Source of the DNA: Talinum fruticosum
Taxonomy: Eukaryota > Streptophyta > Magnoliopsida > Caryophyllales > Talinaceae
Reading direction: 5' to 3'
DNA: 64,000 nt
NCBI GenBank assembly: GCA_021018815.1
Contig: JAITYX010000128.1
Span: forward strand, 62,001 to 126,000
The notes beneath the pieces were generated by a model. It saw only the letters and a list, made by a program, of their open reading frames with translations. It was not told the DNA's origin and searched no databases. The position numbers and the translations under genes are program-made. Shown piece by piece: positions 1-11,968 of the stretch (the first letter of the stretch is position 1; each line of letters starts with the position of its first letter).

Positions 1-360
1 AACTTTGGGTGGAACCAGTGACGAGCTTCGACGGCAGGGGCTACGGTTGGTGATTGGTGGCTCGGGGTGTTGCCGCCGACGTTCTGGTGGCGTCGGAGCC
101 GGCTTCTGGTGGTGGGAACACCGGCTGGTGGCTGAATAGCTGGGCAAATTTCAGGGGAGCAGCACAGGGGAAGCAAAGCAGGGGAATTGAGGAGAGAGAG
201 ATGCGCAGGCGTCTGCCCGTGGCATTGGCACCGTTTCTGGCCGGCGTCCGGTGGCCGGGCAGGGAGGCAGAGTAGGGAGGCGATGCAGGGGACGGGGAAA
301 GCAAAGGCACCGGAGCAAGAGAAGGAGGATGAATTGAGGTGGATAATTGTGAAGCTGGAT
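1..360. other. GC-rich patch, no recognised gene
   Basis: This segment is clearly more GC-rich than the AT-rich DNA that follows it from about position 360. Open frames of 60-90 codons exist on both strands, but they overlap each other and their products are low-complexity (Pro/Ser/Ala-rich on minus, Gly/Arg-rich on plus) with no domain I recognise. It may be the edge of a transposon or of a gene outside the window. Confidence 0.3.
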
Positions 361-1129
361 ATATTTATTTTTATTTTATTTTATTTACCTTTTTTTTTGT
401 GTGAGGTAAATTCCAGAAGAAGACTAATCTGGATTCTTCTCATCAAACATCCGTTTTTTCCATTTCTACTTTGTTTTTTATTTTCCTATTTTATATATAT
501 TATTTACATTATATTTTATTTTAACTTAGGTTATTCATTCTAAAAAATACACCCTAATATTATAACACTTATCTTCCCTAATTTGTAATTTAATCCTTTA
601 TTTTACTAAATCTATCATTCATATTTTAATTTTATTTGAATAATATTGCAAATAAGTTATACAATCTATTTTAAAATGTAGCGTTTCGCTTAAAATATAA
701 CATGTAATAAGCTTATAATAATGTACCTTCACATTTATACCTTTATATATATTTATGCAAATTTCTAAATTTTTTTAAACATATGCGTAGATTTAATATC
801 ATCATTATGAAATTTTTGTTGGAGGCCACTTGTCGTTTTAGACACGTAACACATATAAAAAAATATAACTTAAATGTCAAATTGAAGTGTGCACGCTTGA
901 CTTTATAAATTGTCAACTTCGAAAACCGTAATTAGTGAAATAAACAATATGAGTTAGGGTCGAGGCTATTACGAGTATACGGTTATATACAAACTCCGTC
1001 CATCCTTGTTTTAACTTATTGATCACTTCATCTCGTATAGGGATTGGGTGGCTTCTTTCCCGGAAATATTGTAACCAATGTTACAAAAGACTTATTAATT
1101 AGGTCAAGTGCAAGTGTTAATCAAGCTGA
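361..1129. other. AT-rich intergenic DNA
   Basis: Strongly AT-rich sequence with short homopolymer runs. I see no open frame, RNA gene or repeat structure worth naming. The left terminus of the CACTA element that starts at 13,697 would be expected on this side, but no sequence beginning CACTA with a matching end is visible, so that end is either lost or outside the window. Confidence 0.4.
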
Positions 1130-1149
1130 AAAAACAATATAATCAATTA

Positions 1150-3660
1150 CAAGTGCAAGTATACCTCTTTGGGACTAGCATTTAAATCGAGTTCAACCAC
1201 AAGCTTTTTCATGTACTTGGAGAATGTAGAAGTCACACTCCACGTTCCTTGGTTGTATATGACACTACAATAATAAAATAGATTCCCAACGCATAGAGAA
1301 TTAGTTAGTACTTTATGTAGCTAGCAAGTAATATGAAATGAAAAACAATTAAAGTAGATTCTAATAACCAAGAGAACCTCACCTTGATTAGGACAATTAA
1401 TGGCTTTGATTTCACTCGTTTGTCTTTGACGCTTCCACCATAATAATAACGCATTAGAGGACTATTTTTCAATCAAAAGAATAAAATCAAGTTAGACATA
1501 CCATTGAACGATTACTAATTAACAAAACAATATAAAATGCTTAAAAGTATGAACTCATGACTGGAGGACTTCCTTAATAGCTTCCGTCATCTCATGACCC
1601 GAGAGGATCAAGCCAGTGGGCGATATTATCCCTTGGATACATGGCACCAATCATCCAATGGTGGCTACAAAACCACAAATAACACATTTTTATATATGTA
1701 TAACACCATATAAAAACTTCGATTAATTAGTTTATTATTTATACACTTACTTCTCATTGAACAGCGCCAAGTACCATGTTTTATCCTACGCATTATGTTT
1801 CATGACGTCGAAGATATAGGTGACTCATTCTTTAAGTTTCTACCTAACTCCTTAAATGGAATTAGGGTTGAGAAACTAAACGAAATCCTTTCCAATCTCG
1901 TATGACCATCTTACATATTAATTGTATGTAGTTAGAAATTAAAATTATTAGTAAAAAACGAACTTATTATGAATATATTAACTCACATAATGTCAAGAAT
2001 AATAACGGATACGCCGATGTCCTCCATCTCGCAAATATTACAGTATGTCGCCCGGGAAGACACGAGCGGTCATATCCCCTTCATATCGCCCAAACACGTG
2101 ACTTGATGCACTACGGATAAACGATTCCTCTATAGTCTTCACATAACCTTCCAAAGTAGCACACCAATCCATGCGGAACTCCTCAATGGATACGAGAGGA
2201 GACTTCTTCATACGAACGGACGCCATCGAACGTTTTCTTGTGCCACTACCGCCCTTCATCCTACTCTCGGATCTGCCTCGATATCCTAGTTAATAATCAA
2301 TACGAAAATGAGAAATATATATAAGTGATACAACAACAACTAAATCTAATAGTTTAAATAAAAATGAATTACCGTAGAGAGGATGACCAAACTCTTGACC
2401 CGATGAAGAAAAGCGTTGATCGCATCGTCAACGATCCGAGTTCCGGTCCACTGAATCGACAACTCACACTCGTCTTTCCCGTGCATAACCTCTTTCACTC
2501 TCACCCCCACCTCATCGGTTGCAAGGGATGTCCCGTGAACGACAATATCCGACCTCCATGGGAAAACAACACCCAATGCCGCAACATGCTCTAAGGGAGG
2601 GTGATGAGAAGCTAGCTTGCACTTTGCCGGCTGCATAAGAATAAGTATAACAATTACAATCATGGGATAACCTTTGACATAGAAGTTAAACAACCTAAAA
2701 ATCTTGAAAATAAACGGACAGAGTTTTCCCTTAAAAGTAAACATTTTTCCGGGATAACGATCCATATCCGAAACAACAAAAACATACTAAATAAGTAATT
2801 ACTCAACGACCATACGGCGGAGTTAAGCAACAACCACACAATATACACCATTCATTCAACAAGATTATACACTAATTAGTCAAAATAGAAACATGCATGT
2901 ACATATAATTAGGTTGCAAAATCTGAATTACCTCCACCGGAACTTCAAATTGGTCGATGGGTGAGCTCATGTTCACGCTGGCCGGTGTGTGGCGTGATAA
3001 TAGACGTTCATCATCAAAGTGGTTAGGTAATGGGATACCCATGTTGGTGATGAAGTACGAACTCATCCGGGCCTCCATCTCTCGCCATCTTTGCAGCCAT
3101 TTGGGTCATTTAGGTCTATTGGAACTCCATTATGGACAATTGAGAGTCTATTTGGGACCTCATTTGGGCCATTTCAACCTTCATATACGCTTGGCTGGAA
3201 GTGGCGGGGGCTTCTTCCTAACCCCAAAGTGCTCAACTATCCCCACCCACCCAACGACGGTTCGAACACGACCGGGATGCTCATCCCTTGGTTGGGCCAA
3301 GGCTAGCTTGTCCCTCCTCCCGTTGGTAGCGGCGACTTCGAAGTCGATATCCGTGACAAAGACTCCTATAAGAAGGAAAAAAAATTATCATTTGACAATT
3401 CATAAATATTAAAACCTATAAGTTCTCAAAATAAATAAAGGAAATAGTAAAAATACTAACGAGTCGTGCAATAGCTTTTACATTGGACTTAGTGAAGGTT
3501 CCATCTTTCTTCTTTATTCCTTCAACCCACGACTTATCCCTATTGATAACAAGCTTCAAGTATCTATAGTGGAATCTTCACCGGATGTGGTTTGAAATTG
3601 TTCAAGCTTTTACTTGTACAACCTCTCCTCCAACTTCGCGTATCCCCCATAGGACATCAC
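1150..3660 (-). pseudogene. CACTA (Ptta/En-Spm) element protein, C-terminal part: Ptta end, DUF8039-like domain, Ulp1-like peptidase
   Basis: Read right to left on minus, this is the 3' part of a plant transposon gene in several exons and frames. At 3,460-3,660 a GGYAKLEERL-like stretch matches the plant Ptta transposase family, and at about 3,240-3,320 the family's PEHPGRVRG-type motif reads as EHPGRVR. At 2,350-2,765 there is a DUF8039-like domain (VHG, VDDAI and final K-x-LVI hallmarks). At 1,150-1,690 the core of a Ulp1/C48 cysteine peptidase is visible: HHWMIGAMYP (His, about 1,650), HWLDPL (Asp, about 1,610) and NVECDFYIL (Cys codon 1,235-1,237). The residue after the Cys is Asp where the family has Gly. 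Stops and frame changes occur between blocks, so I call it a pseudogene. The 5' half continues beyond the inserted Gypsy at 11,969-12,900. Domain assignments rest on remembered family motifs. Confidence 0.72.
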
Positions 3661-3661
3661 G

Positions 3662-6559
3662 AGAGATGGACTCAATTAAAATAAGATTGCGAATGCGAAT
3701 CGATGACTTAAAACGTGAAAGTAACCTAATAAACTAAATTCAAAACTTAACTACTAACCTAAACTAACACATATCAGAAATTAAATAAACTACATGACTA
3801 AGTTATCCTAAACTAACCTAAATTAAACAAACATTCACTCAAAACAAACCAGATTAACATTCTAGAGATTAAACTTAACAACCCAAGATAAAAAATCGAG
3901 CATGAAACTTCAACAATAGTAAATACCAACAAACGAAAGGTAATCAAAACCATACAAACCATATTCGAAAACTAAACAAAGTAAACCTATAACTAAATCA
4001 GAATCAAACTAACGGAATCAAAGGTGCAAAAGTTACGAAATTATACTAGCATAATTAAATTTTCTCAATGTAATTCCACAAATTCACGGTTGTTAAACCT
4101 CGCTTTTATTGGTTTTTTAAGGCATTATCTAACCCAATTCCGTGATGATTTCAATGATTTCTATTTAGCTTTGGGTTAGATTTTGTTCATTTTTTCTTTA
4201 TTGTCACATAAGCTCGTAAATTTCTTTATTACAGTGTTTTGAGCTTAAATTAGAGAGATTCGAGGCAAATTTGATGAAAAGCGACGAAGAGGAGAGTTTG
4301 GGCCCAAGAGGAGGCAAGAAAGGAGCCTAAAATACATCAAGAGAAGTTGCACGGCCTACCGTGCGAAGCCGCATAGCCGTGCGGATCATTAGGCGAAGGG
4401 CTCAAAGTCAAGGAAGGCCGCACGACCCCCTGTGCACACCTTGCACGGCCGTGTTAGAAGTTACGAAAGTTGAAGTCGCGCACGACCCTACCGTGCGAAG
4501 TTGCACGGCCATGCGAAATGGGCAAAGACTTTAGGGTTTTCGCACAGCCTTGTTGTGCGGAACCCGCACGGCTGTGTGAAACTACGGCAAAACATCGCAC
4601 GGTACCCGTGCGACCTTTGCACTGGCCGTGCGACCACTGTTTCCACGATATTTAAGTTTTCAAATTGTAATTTTACTGGTATCTTTTCCATATTTCGAGA
4701 TTTAGCTAGGGTTTTCGAGAGGCAGCTTTGAGGGAGACTCAAGAACACTCATTATTGATTATCTATTTAAGTTTATGTATGATTGAATCGCATCAAGTTT
4801 TTCACTCGGTAATCGTAATTTCTTTTCTTTGTCTTTTGTTCACAATTTCTCTTCGGTTTTCCATGGCTATGCTCCCTAAATTTTGTCAATTGTTTAGTAT
4901 CATGTTTGGGGGCTAATTTCTCTACTTAGGTTGGGATTGATCCCTATTATGCCTTGATAATCATGAATTGAGTACCAATTGAATTGTTCTAGTCACTTCG
5001 TTCATCACTTTTTCATTGATTGCCGAGAGAGAGGACTCATTTGCTTTTATTCAGGTTTTGTGACCATCGAAAGATGAAAACTCACCTAGAATGATGTTGT
5101 GAACGATTAGAACTTCAATATGAAAATAATTAAGGTTCCAATCGGGGTTGTGAGATGCATTCTTTGTGATTTTGCCTTTATTAGTCCCATAAAAATAGGT
5201 GATTAGATTGTGCAAAATTAGTCTTTGACCTTCGAAAGTAGGCGAAGATAGGTTTAATTTGGTGTCTCCCCTTCTAAATTGCTAGCATAGGCAAACCTCA
5301 AGCGGTATTCGATGTTGATTTCAGGCATAGTAGTGTGATTAATCCCAATCTAAAGCTTGTTATTCATTAATCTCTCTAAGTTATTTTTGTTTTTAGTTGA
5401 ATCGAAAAACCAAATCACTCGTCGAACCGAGTTTTACCTAGATTAGAGTTTTTAGGTAGATTTAGTATTTGAAAGCGAGTTCCTCGTGGACACGAACCGT
5501 ACTTGCCAGGTTCCTAGCTACAACTACACCGTGCGCTTACGTTAATTATTTTCCGAACAACAGTCCGACTTTAAATAGTCGAATTCCTAGATTCAGCCAA
5601 GCAACTAAACAATCCAAAATCAAACTACAAACTCGTAGAAATTCCCGGATCGAAAATCAAAACTTGTAATCGAAATTCGAAACTAAACCTAAACTTCGAA
5701 AACTAAAACTAGAAATTTGAGAGATTAATCTAGAAATTTGAAGAACTAAGAACTAAAAATTGAAGAATGAGAACGGAAAAGCTTGGACCTATGCATGGCT
5801 TCGATCTGTCACACCTTGGCCCCACTGCCGTCCACCTCCTCCTTTTGGTTTTGTCTCGCTACCCTATTTTAAAGCCTCGGTCTCTTCTTGTTCTCGCTCT
5901 TCTAGCTCCGCCCAACATCGTTGTGGATAGAAACCGAAAGTAAAAGGATAGATTTTAAGATGGAATAGGACTCGGTTTCTTCGTGGGATTTGGGTTGTGG
6001 TCTTGACAAGAGAAACCGAAGAGAAAAGGGGAAAAGGAGTGGAAGAAGGTGAGGGTTTTGGGTTTCGTTTGAATGAGAGCCGAGAGGAGGGAGAGAGAAT
6101 TATGGATCGGGATTTTCGATGCTGTCCGAAGGAGGAGAAGGGAGGGAAGCAGCATGGAGATAAATGAGATAGAGGCGTGAAGGGCTAGGGCTTTTAGTCA
6201 ACAGGTGAAGAGGGAGAGAGAGGTAGGGTTATCATGTGTTGCAGCGTGAGGAATGAAGGACATGAATTTCTAGTGAGGAAGGCTAGGGTTTTAGGACTGA
6301 AGGGCCGAAAGGAGGAAAAAAGGAGGGAAAGAAATCACGTGTGGGCTAGGGCAAAGACAAGGGTTTTGGGCTCGATCTAGGCCATTTGCAAACAGATACC
6401 AAATCTTCAATACTTTCGCTCTTCTTATTATTTCTCGGATCTATTCACGCCTCCAACAAAATTAAAATAAATTAAATTAAGAGTCCTCATTTAATAATTA
6501 TTACGAACAAAATAAGACGTAAAAGGGGTATAAAAATTATCATAATTTTGAACTCAACA
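3662..6559 (-). repeat. 3' LTR (left) of the Gypsy element, carrying a nested solo LTR
   Basis: Homologous to 10,124-11,968 along its whole length except for a private insertion at 4,091-5,559. Shared text includes AAATAAACTACATGACTAAG near the left end and GGCTAGGGCAAAGACAAGGG near the right end. About 50 bases at its left end are missing relative to the right LTR. The right boundary is the CTCAACA at 6,553-6,559. Many scattered substitutions separate the two LTRs, so the insertion is not recent. Confidence 0.85.
4091..5559. repeat. Solo LTR (1,469 bp) nested inside the Gypsy LTR, with target-site duplication and empty site
   Basis: Starts TGTTAAACC and ends CCGAACA, so the termini form TGTT/AACA. 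The 5-bp flanks are ACGGT (4,086-4,090) and ACAGT (5,560-5,564), one mismatch. The sister LTR at 10,552-10,575 shows the uninterrupted site (AATTCAAAGTCTAGC). The 3' end carries the phrase GTTCCTCGTGGACACGAACC and a GTGCGCTTACG tail typical of Gypsy LTR ends. Positions 4,346-4,640 hold about five GC-rich units built on GCACGGCCGTGCG, unlike the AT-rich rest. No coding region is seen. Confidence 0.85.
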
Positions 6560-7800
6560 AATATTCCGCACCTAGATTTTGCTCGTCCTCGAGTAAAATA
6601 AAACTAGAAAAAGTAAATAAAAAAACCTAACTCACTTTCGTAGGAATCACAATTGCATTTAGCGTATGCAACAAGCCTTTCAAATCCCTTGGTATCCCAA
6701 GTGGAAAAGTAAGGTCTCGTGAGAGTTTATAACGAGATATAGCCACAAAATCTTGAGAAGAAAAGAAAGAAAGAAAAGAAAAATCCGAAAAGCTTTTTAC
6801 AAAAATTATTTACAAAAAGAGAACATATATATACATATCCCGATCAATCATATCACCTTCGGTACTCAATTATCAACTTGTATCTAGGTATATTATACAT
6901 ATCAAACCTCACACTCTTTTGACGACAACCATACATCAATGTTTCCACCTCTTTATCCCATTAAAACAAGTGAATCTAACCTATTACGTGATGTGCATGA
7001 GTACTACTGCTCCTTTACTTTAGGCTTACATAGCTGATTTAACCCATTTGACTAGTACTATTTTTCATTCGAGAAGCAAGTTTTGCCCAATAGTAATTAT
7101 TGCCTCAAAGGATAGCACCCAACAGCGCATGCCTCAAAGGGTTCTTGTAATTCCCGATTTTTTCCTTTTTTCTTTTTTTCTTTAGATGCAAAATATAACA
7201 ACATGAAGTTTATTTTTTGTACTCAAGACAAGTGGGTGAAATCAGTGACAGCTTCAAATCTAAGAGCAAATGACTTTTATAAAGGTAGGTGCACATTTTA
7301 CAAATTCTTATGGTACGCCAAGGTTAGAAAAATAAGGTTAGAATTGTCATCTAAAAGGTGAATGTCATCAAGTATATTTTCCTTTTTACAACCTAATAAT
7401 TAAGTCACAATGGTTCAAAAATTAATCAAAATATGTATAATATCTCCCAAAATAAAAGAAAATCTTTTTGAATTTTTTTAAAAAGAAAAATTTCTCCACC
7501 CCCACACCTAAATTTGACAATGTTCTCATTGTGAGTGGGAAGAACCTCAAAGAAAAATAAAAATAAAAAGAAAACAAATATTTACAAAATAAGAAGACTA
7601 AAAACCAAATAAAAAGAACATGACTCAAAAAGAAAAAGAGTATAAAGCATCAAATATTTACAAAAGAAAATAAAATAAAAGGAGAATAGAGAAAGGAACA
7701 ATTATACCAAGTTTGGTATTGGGTACACCTAACCTAAAGTCTCTTGAAATCAATTCAAATGGAGATTCATGGAGCATCAGCCACTCCATATCAACTCAAG
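6560..7800. other. Non-coding 3' internal region of the Gypsy element
   Basis: AT-rich sequence between the left LTR and the last recognisable gag-related frame. It contains the 3' internal motif just inside the LTR (6,560-6,620) and long A- and T-rich runs. I see no reverse transcriptase or integrase motif in any frame. Confidence 0.5.
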
Positions 7801-7803
7801 CTG

Positions 7804-9660
7804 CTATCTCAATTTAAATCTCATTAAAGCACGTAGCAACTTATCAAATCTACAAGAAGAACTTTGGACCAAATATAGGTAACAAAAATTCAATAATTGG
7901 TGCCAAAAAGGGTACATCCATAATATCAATGCAACACCATTAAGAGTTCGTTTTAACTTGTCAAATTCCAAATCAACATCATTAGGTACAAAAGTTTTAT
8001 ACTCATACAGCATGGACTCAAAAAGTTCAAATTGATGGTTAGTCATGATGGGGTCAACAGAAAAGGACTCGGAATGAATTAAGAAATTATTATGGTCAAT
8101 ATGCTCAAAACAAACATCCTTTTCTACTAAGATCTTTGATTCAATAGGTATATCATGCTCATTCTCACAACTAACATGCTCTTTTTCACCATTAACATGC
8201 ATTTCAAACTCATGAACCTATTCAACAATAGGAGAGGAACAATCTATAGGAGATGAAGGTTCCACTCGTATTAGTGGAATCTTTGTCCTTAGTTTCCTCT
8301 ATTTTAGAAAAATCATCAATGGTTTCTAAAGGAACACCATCGGTAGTGTCCTTAGAAGTACTTGGATAAACCGAGTCTCTCGAGGAGAAGAGTAGGAAAA
8401 TGACTTTTGTACCACAGTATGAGAATATAATCCTTTGTCACTCACATTATCATTCACAAACGCCTCCTTAGAAGAAGAAGTGGCAATGCTAGGGTTTACC
8501 TCCAGTTGACTAAGAAAATTTCCTTTAAGTTGGGTCAACTACTCACTCATATTCTTCGACATTTTTTCCATATGATTATAACTTTTATCAACATCAGTGT
8601 AACCGGGAGGAGGTTGAGTTTGAGCAATGGGAGGTGGTGATATAGATGCATTAGGCATAACTGGATAAACGAGCCTCCGGTAAGAGCTAGGATGAAACAA
8701 AGTGAGTTAGGGCATGTTTTAACCTACAACATTAGGTCCACTAATCCATGAAAAATTAGAGTGATTTTCAACCCTTCATTAAAAGTAGGAGAGTAAGGGT
8801 CAAACTTAGGCCTTGGAAATGAAGCATTCACTAGCGCTTGTTCCTGGCCTCGTGACCAAGGGAAAGTATTAAAAAGGTGATCTAAGCTTTGAAAATGAGA
8901 ACATGACACGAAAGGAGTTTGAAAAGATTGGGGTTAAACAGTTAATCGCCTCAATATGTTTTCAAGTTCAACAACTCTAGATTCAAGGTGACTCACATCG
9001 AAATAACATGCATACCCCCTTTTGCACCATTAATCTTAGAACTCGGAATGTCATCTTTGGTGGTTTCCCATTGTATAGTCTTTTATGCTAAATCCTCTAA
9101 AAATCCTCAAGCAACTACATGACTCTTAGAAAGAAAAACACCCGGACACATGGACTCTAGCATGGTCCTAGTCCGTTGGTCAAGTCCTTCATAAATAATT
9201 TGGCAAAGACGCCATTTGTTCTAAACCATGGTGGGGACATTGGGCCAACAAATTCTCAAACCTTTCAAAGTAATTCCAAAATGGTTCTTTATCCAACTGA
9301 ATAAATTGGTTGATTTCATTCCTTAACTTCACAGTTTTACTATTAGGAAAATAGTTTATCAAAAATATTCTAATAAAATCATCTCAAATAGAAATAGAGT
9401 TTTTTAGTAGCATCTTTTAAAGCAAAAGGAATTAATCTCATTCTTATTTCATCATCGTAGATATTAGGAAAATGCATCATAGAAATCACTTCATCAAATT
9501 CCATCAAAAATATATATGCATCTTTAGAATCAGAAAATTTTGGGAGCATCCGAATATAACTAGGTTCAATCAAAAGCGTAACGTCATATCCCAACTTAGG
9601 CAACTTAATTCATGAAAAGTTAAAGCTCCTAAGAGTATAAAAGAGATCGCTCAAAAGTTT
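7804..9660 (-). pseudogene. Gypsy gag (Athila/Tat type), degenerate
   Basis: Read right to left. 9,379-9,603 encodes the central retrotransposon gag domain (FLMEFDEVISMMHFPN, then MRLIPFALKDATKKLYFYL), a close fit to the family pattern F-x2-FEEV-x-MMHFPN and FPFSLKDKAK-x-WL. 8,724-8,909 encodes the later region with CSHFQSLDHLFNTFPW, a decayed zinc-knuckle-like stretch, followed by PRPKFDPYSPTFNEG, which matches the DPYSNTYNPGW-type linker of these gags. 8,326-8,538 and 7,804-8,202 are further same-strand frames consistent with the 3' portion of such an ORF. Stops and frame breaks separate the pieces, and no pol follows. Gag packages the element's RNA into particles. Confidence 0.75.
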
Positions 9661-10050
9661 CTCATATGACCCAAATTCAGTCATTTTCTCTTCTTTAGAT
9701 TTTCTAACTTGACGACTCTTGATCTAACAACCCCACAATTATATTTTTTTTGGTCTTTTTTGTTTTTCTAATTTTTTTCAAAAATAAAACAACTAAAGCA
9801 AAACCAAAAATTAAGACAAATTTGAACTAAGACATCAAACAACTAACAGTAAAACTAAATATAAACTCCAAATAAAATTAAACTCTTTAACTAACTAATT
9901 AAACCAAATGAAATAAAAAATCAAAATAAAAAATAAATAATAAACTAAGATGCTAAGCCAAAATATGAATTTGAAACTGAAACAAAAATTTAAACTAAGA
10001 CTCAAACAAAAACTTACAGACTCGATTTGCAACCTCATTTCAATTAACGT

Positions 10051-10070
10051 CATCCCCAACAATGGTGCCA
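10051..10070 (-). promoter_or_regulatory. Primer-binding site of the Gypsy element (tRNA-Asp-like)
   Basis: On the minus strand this reads TGGCACCATTGTTGGGGATG, three bases inside the right LTR. It differs by a few bases from TGGCGCCGTTGCCGGGGA, the tRNA-Asp-complementary site of Athila-type elements. It fixes the right LTR as the 5' LTR. Confidence 0.75.
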
Positions 10071-10073
10071 TTT

Positions 10074-11968
10074 TGTTAGAGTAATTTTAGGGAGTACGGA
10101 CTGTTTATCAAACCACAAAAATGGACTAAATTAAAATAAGATTATGAATACGAATCAACGACTTAAAGCGTGAAACTAACCTTATAAACTAAATTCAAAA
10201 CTTAACAACTAACCTAAACTAACACACATCAAAAATTAAATAAACTACATGACTAAGTTATCCTAAACTAACCTAAACTAAACTAACATTAACCGAAAAC
10301 AAATTGACTCAAAACAAACCAGATTAATATTCCGGAGATTAAACTTAACAACCCAAGATTAAAAATCAGAGCATGAAACTTCAACAATAGTAAATACCAA
10401 CAAACGAAAGGCAATCAAAATCATACAAACCAGATTCGGAAACCAAACAAAGTAAACCTATAACTAAATCGGAATCAAATTAACGGAATCAAAGGTGCAA
10501 AAGTTACAAAATTATACCAACACAATTGCATTTCCTCAATGTAATTCCACAAATTCAAAGTCTAGCTTTAAATAGTCAAATGCCCGGATTCAGCCAAGCA
10601 ACTAAACAATCCAAAATTAAACCACAAACTCTGCGAAATTCCCATATCAAAAATCAAAACTTGCAACTGAAATTCTGAAAACTAAACCTAAACTTCGAAA
10701 ACTAAAACTAGAAATTTGAGAGATTAATCTAGAAATTTGAATAACTAAGAACTAAAAATTGAAGAATGAAAACGAAAAGCTTCGACCTACGCGCGGCTTT
10801 GGTCCGTCACACCTTCGCCCCACCGCCATCCGCCTCCTCATTTCGGTTTTGTCTCGCTGCCCTCTTTTAAAGCCTCTATCTCCTCTTCTTCTACTTTTCT
10901 AGTTTCGCTCGACTTTAGGCCTGTTCGACAAAATGAGCTGTTTGAGTAGCCGATAGCGGTTTGTGTAGCCGATAGTCTGTTAGATTTTAGCTATTAGCGG
11001 ATAACCTGTTCAATTTAGCGATTAAATAAATATGTTTGGTAAATTTAGTGGTTGAATTAGCTGATTATAGTAAATTGATGTAAAAGGATATACATAATTT
11101 GCCAAATATAAATTAATGAAGGGATATTTTTGTTAGAAAGATATGAAATGCTACTTTTAAATGTGAAAAGCTAATATTCTTACCTTTTCGTAAACACTAC
11201 TTGAAACACTATAAACTACCGCAAACGCTAATTGAAACATTACCTTATCGAACACTAATATTTGGTTAATTAGTGTTCGACTTGGTCAAAACACTAAAAG
11301 CTACTCAAAACATTGTTGCAGAATAGGGCCTTCGTTGTGGATAGAACCCAAAAGTAAAGGGATAGATTTTGAGATGGAATAGAGCTCGGTTTCTTCGTGG
11401 GATTCGGGTTGTGGTCTTGGCAGTAACAAACCGAAGAGAAAAGGCAAAGAGGAGTGGAAGAAGGTGAGGGTTTTGGGTTTCAATTGAATGAGAGCTGAGA
11501 GGAGGGAGAGGAAATTATGGGTTAAGATTTTTGGGCTGTCCGAAGGAGGAGAAGGGAGGGAAGGAGCCCGGAGATGAATGAGATAGAGGCATGAAGGGCA
11601 AAGGCTTTCGGTCGATAGGTGAAGAGGAAGAGAGAGGTAGGGTTTCGTGTGTTGCAGCGTGAGGATGAGAGGAGATGAAGTTCGGTGAAGAAGGCTAGGG
11701 TTTTAGGACCGAAGGGCCGAAAGGAGGAAAAAGGGGAAAGCAATCACGTGTGGGCTAGGGCAAAGACAAGGGTTTTGGGCTCGATCTAGGCCAATTGCAA
11801 ATAGATAATCCAAATCTTCAATATTTTTGCTCTTCTTATTATTTCTCGGATCTATTCACGCCTCCTACAAAATTAAAATTAATTAAATTAAAAATCCTCA
11901 TTTAATAAATATTCCAAACAAAATAAGACATAAAAAGGTATAAAAATTATTATAATTTTGGACTCAAT
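10074..11968 (-). repeat. 5' LTR (right) of the Gypsy element, carrying a nested MITE
   Basis: Direct repeat of 3,662-6,559. It begins TGTTAGAG next to the primer-binding site and ends ACTCAATA. Removing the 413-bp MITE at 10,918-11,330 leaves about 1,480 bp, which agrees with the left copy after removal of its solo LTR (about 1,430 bp plus the missing 50). It preserves the empty site of the solo LTR. Confidence 0.85.
10918..11330. mobile_element. Tourist-like (PIF/Harbinger) MITE in the right LTR
   Basis: The left end GGCCTGTTCGACAAAATGAG and the right end, reversed, GGCCCTATTCTGCAAC form imperfect inverted repeats; inner matches include TTTGAGTAGC. The flanks are TTA on the left and TTC on the right, close to the TTA/TAA target of this family. 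The left LTR lacks it: at about 5,914 its sequence reads straight through CAACATCGTTGTGG. No coding capacity. Confidence 0.7.

Larger units (their letters stand above)
3662..11968 (-). mobile_element. Gag-only LTR/Gypsy element (Athila/Tat-like), inserted in the CACTA gene
   Basis: Two long direct repeats (3,662-6,559 and 10,074-11,968) flank about 3.5 kb holding only gag. A primer-binding site lies just inside the right LTR, which sets minus-strand orientation. Just inside the left LTR the minus strand reads CTCGAGGACGAGCAAAA then AGGTGCGGAATATT, the motif and polypurine-like tract typical at the 3' end of Athila/Tat-like internal regions. No protease, reverse transcriptase or integrase is visible, so the element is non-autonomous (LARD-like) or lost pol. 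The right LTR ends TGTTAG...CTCAATA; the left LTR lacks about its first 50 bp, so no target-site duplication can be checked. CACTA coding motifs lie on both sides, showing that the element split that gene. Confidence 0.82.
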
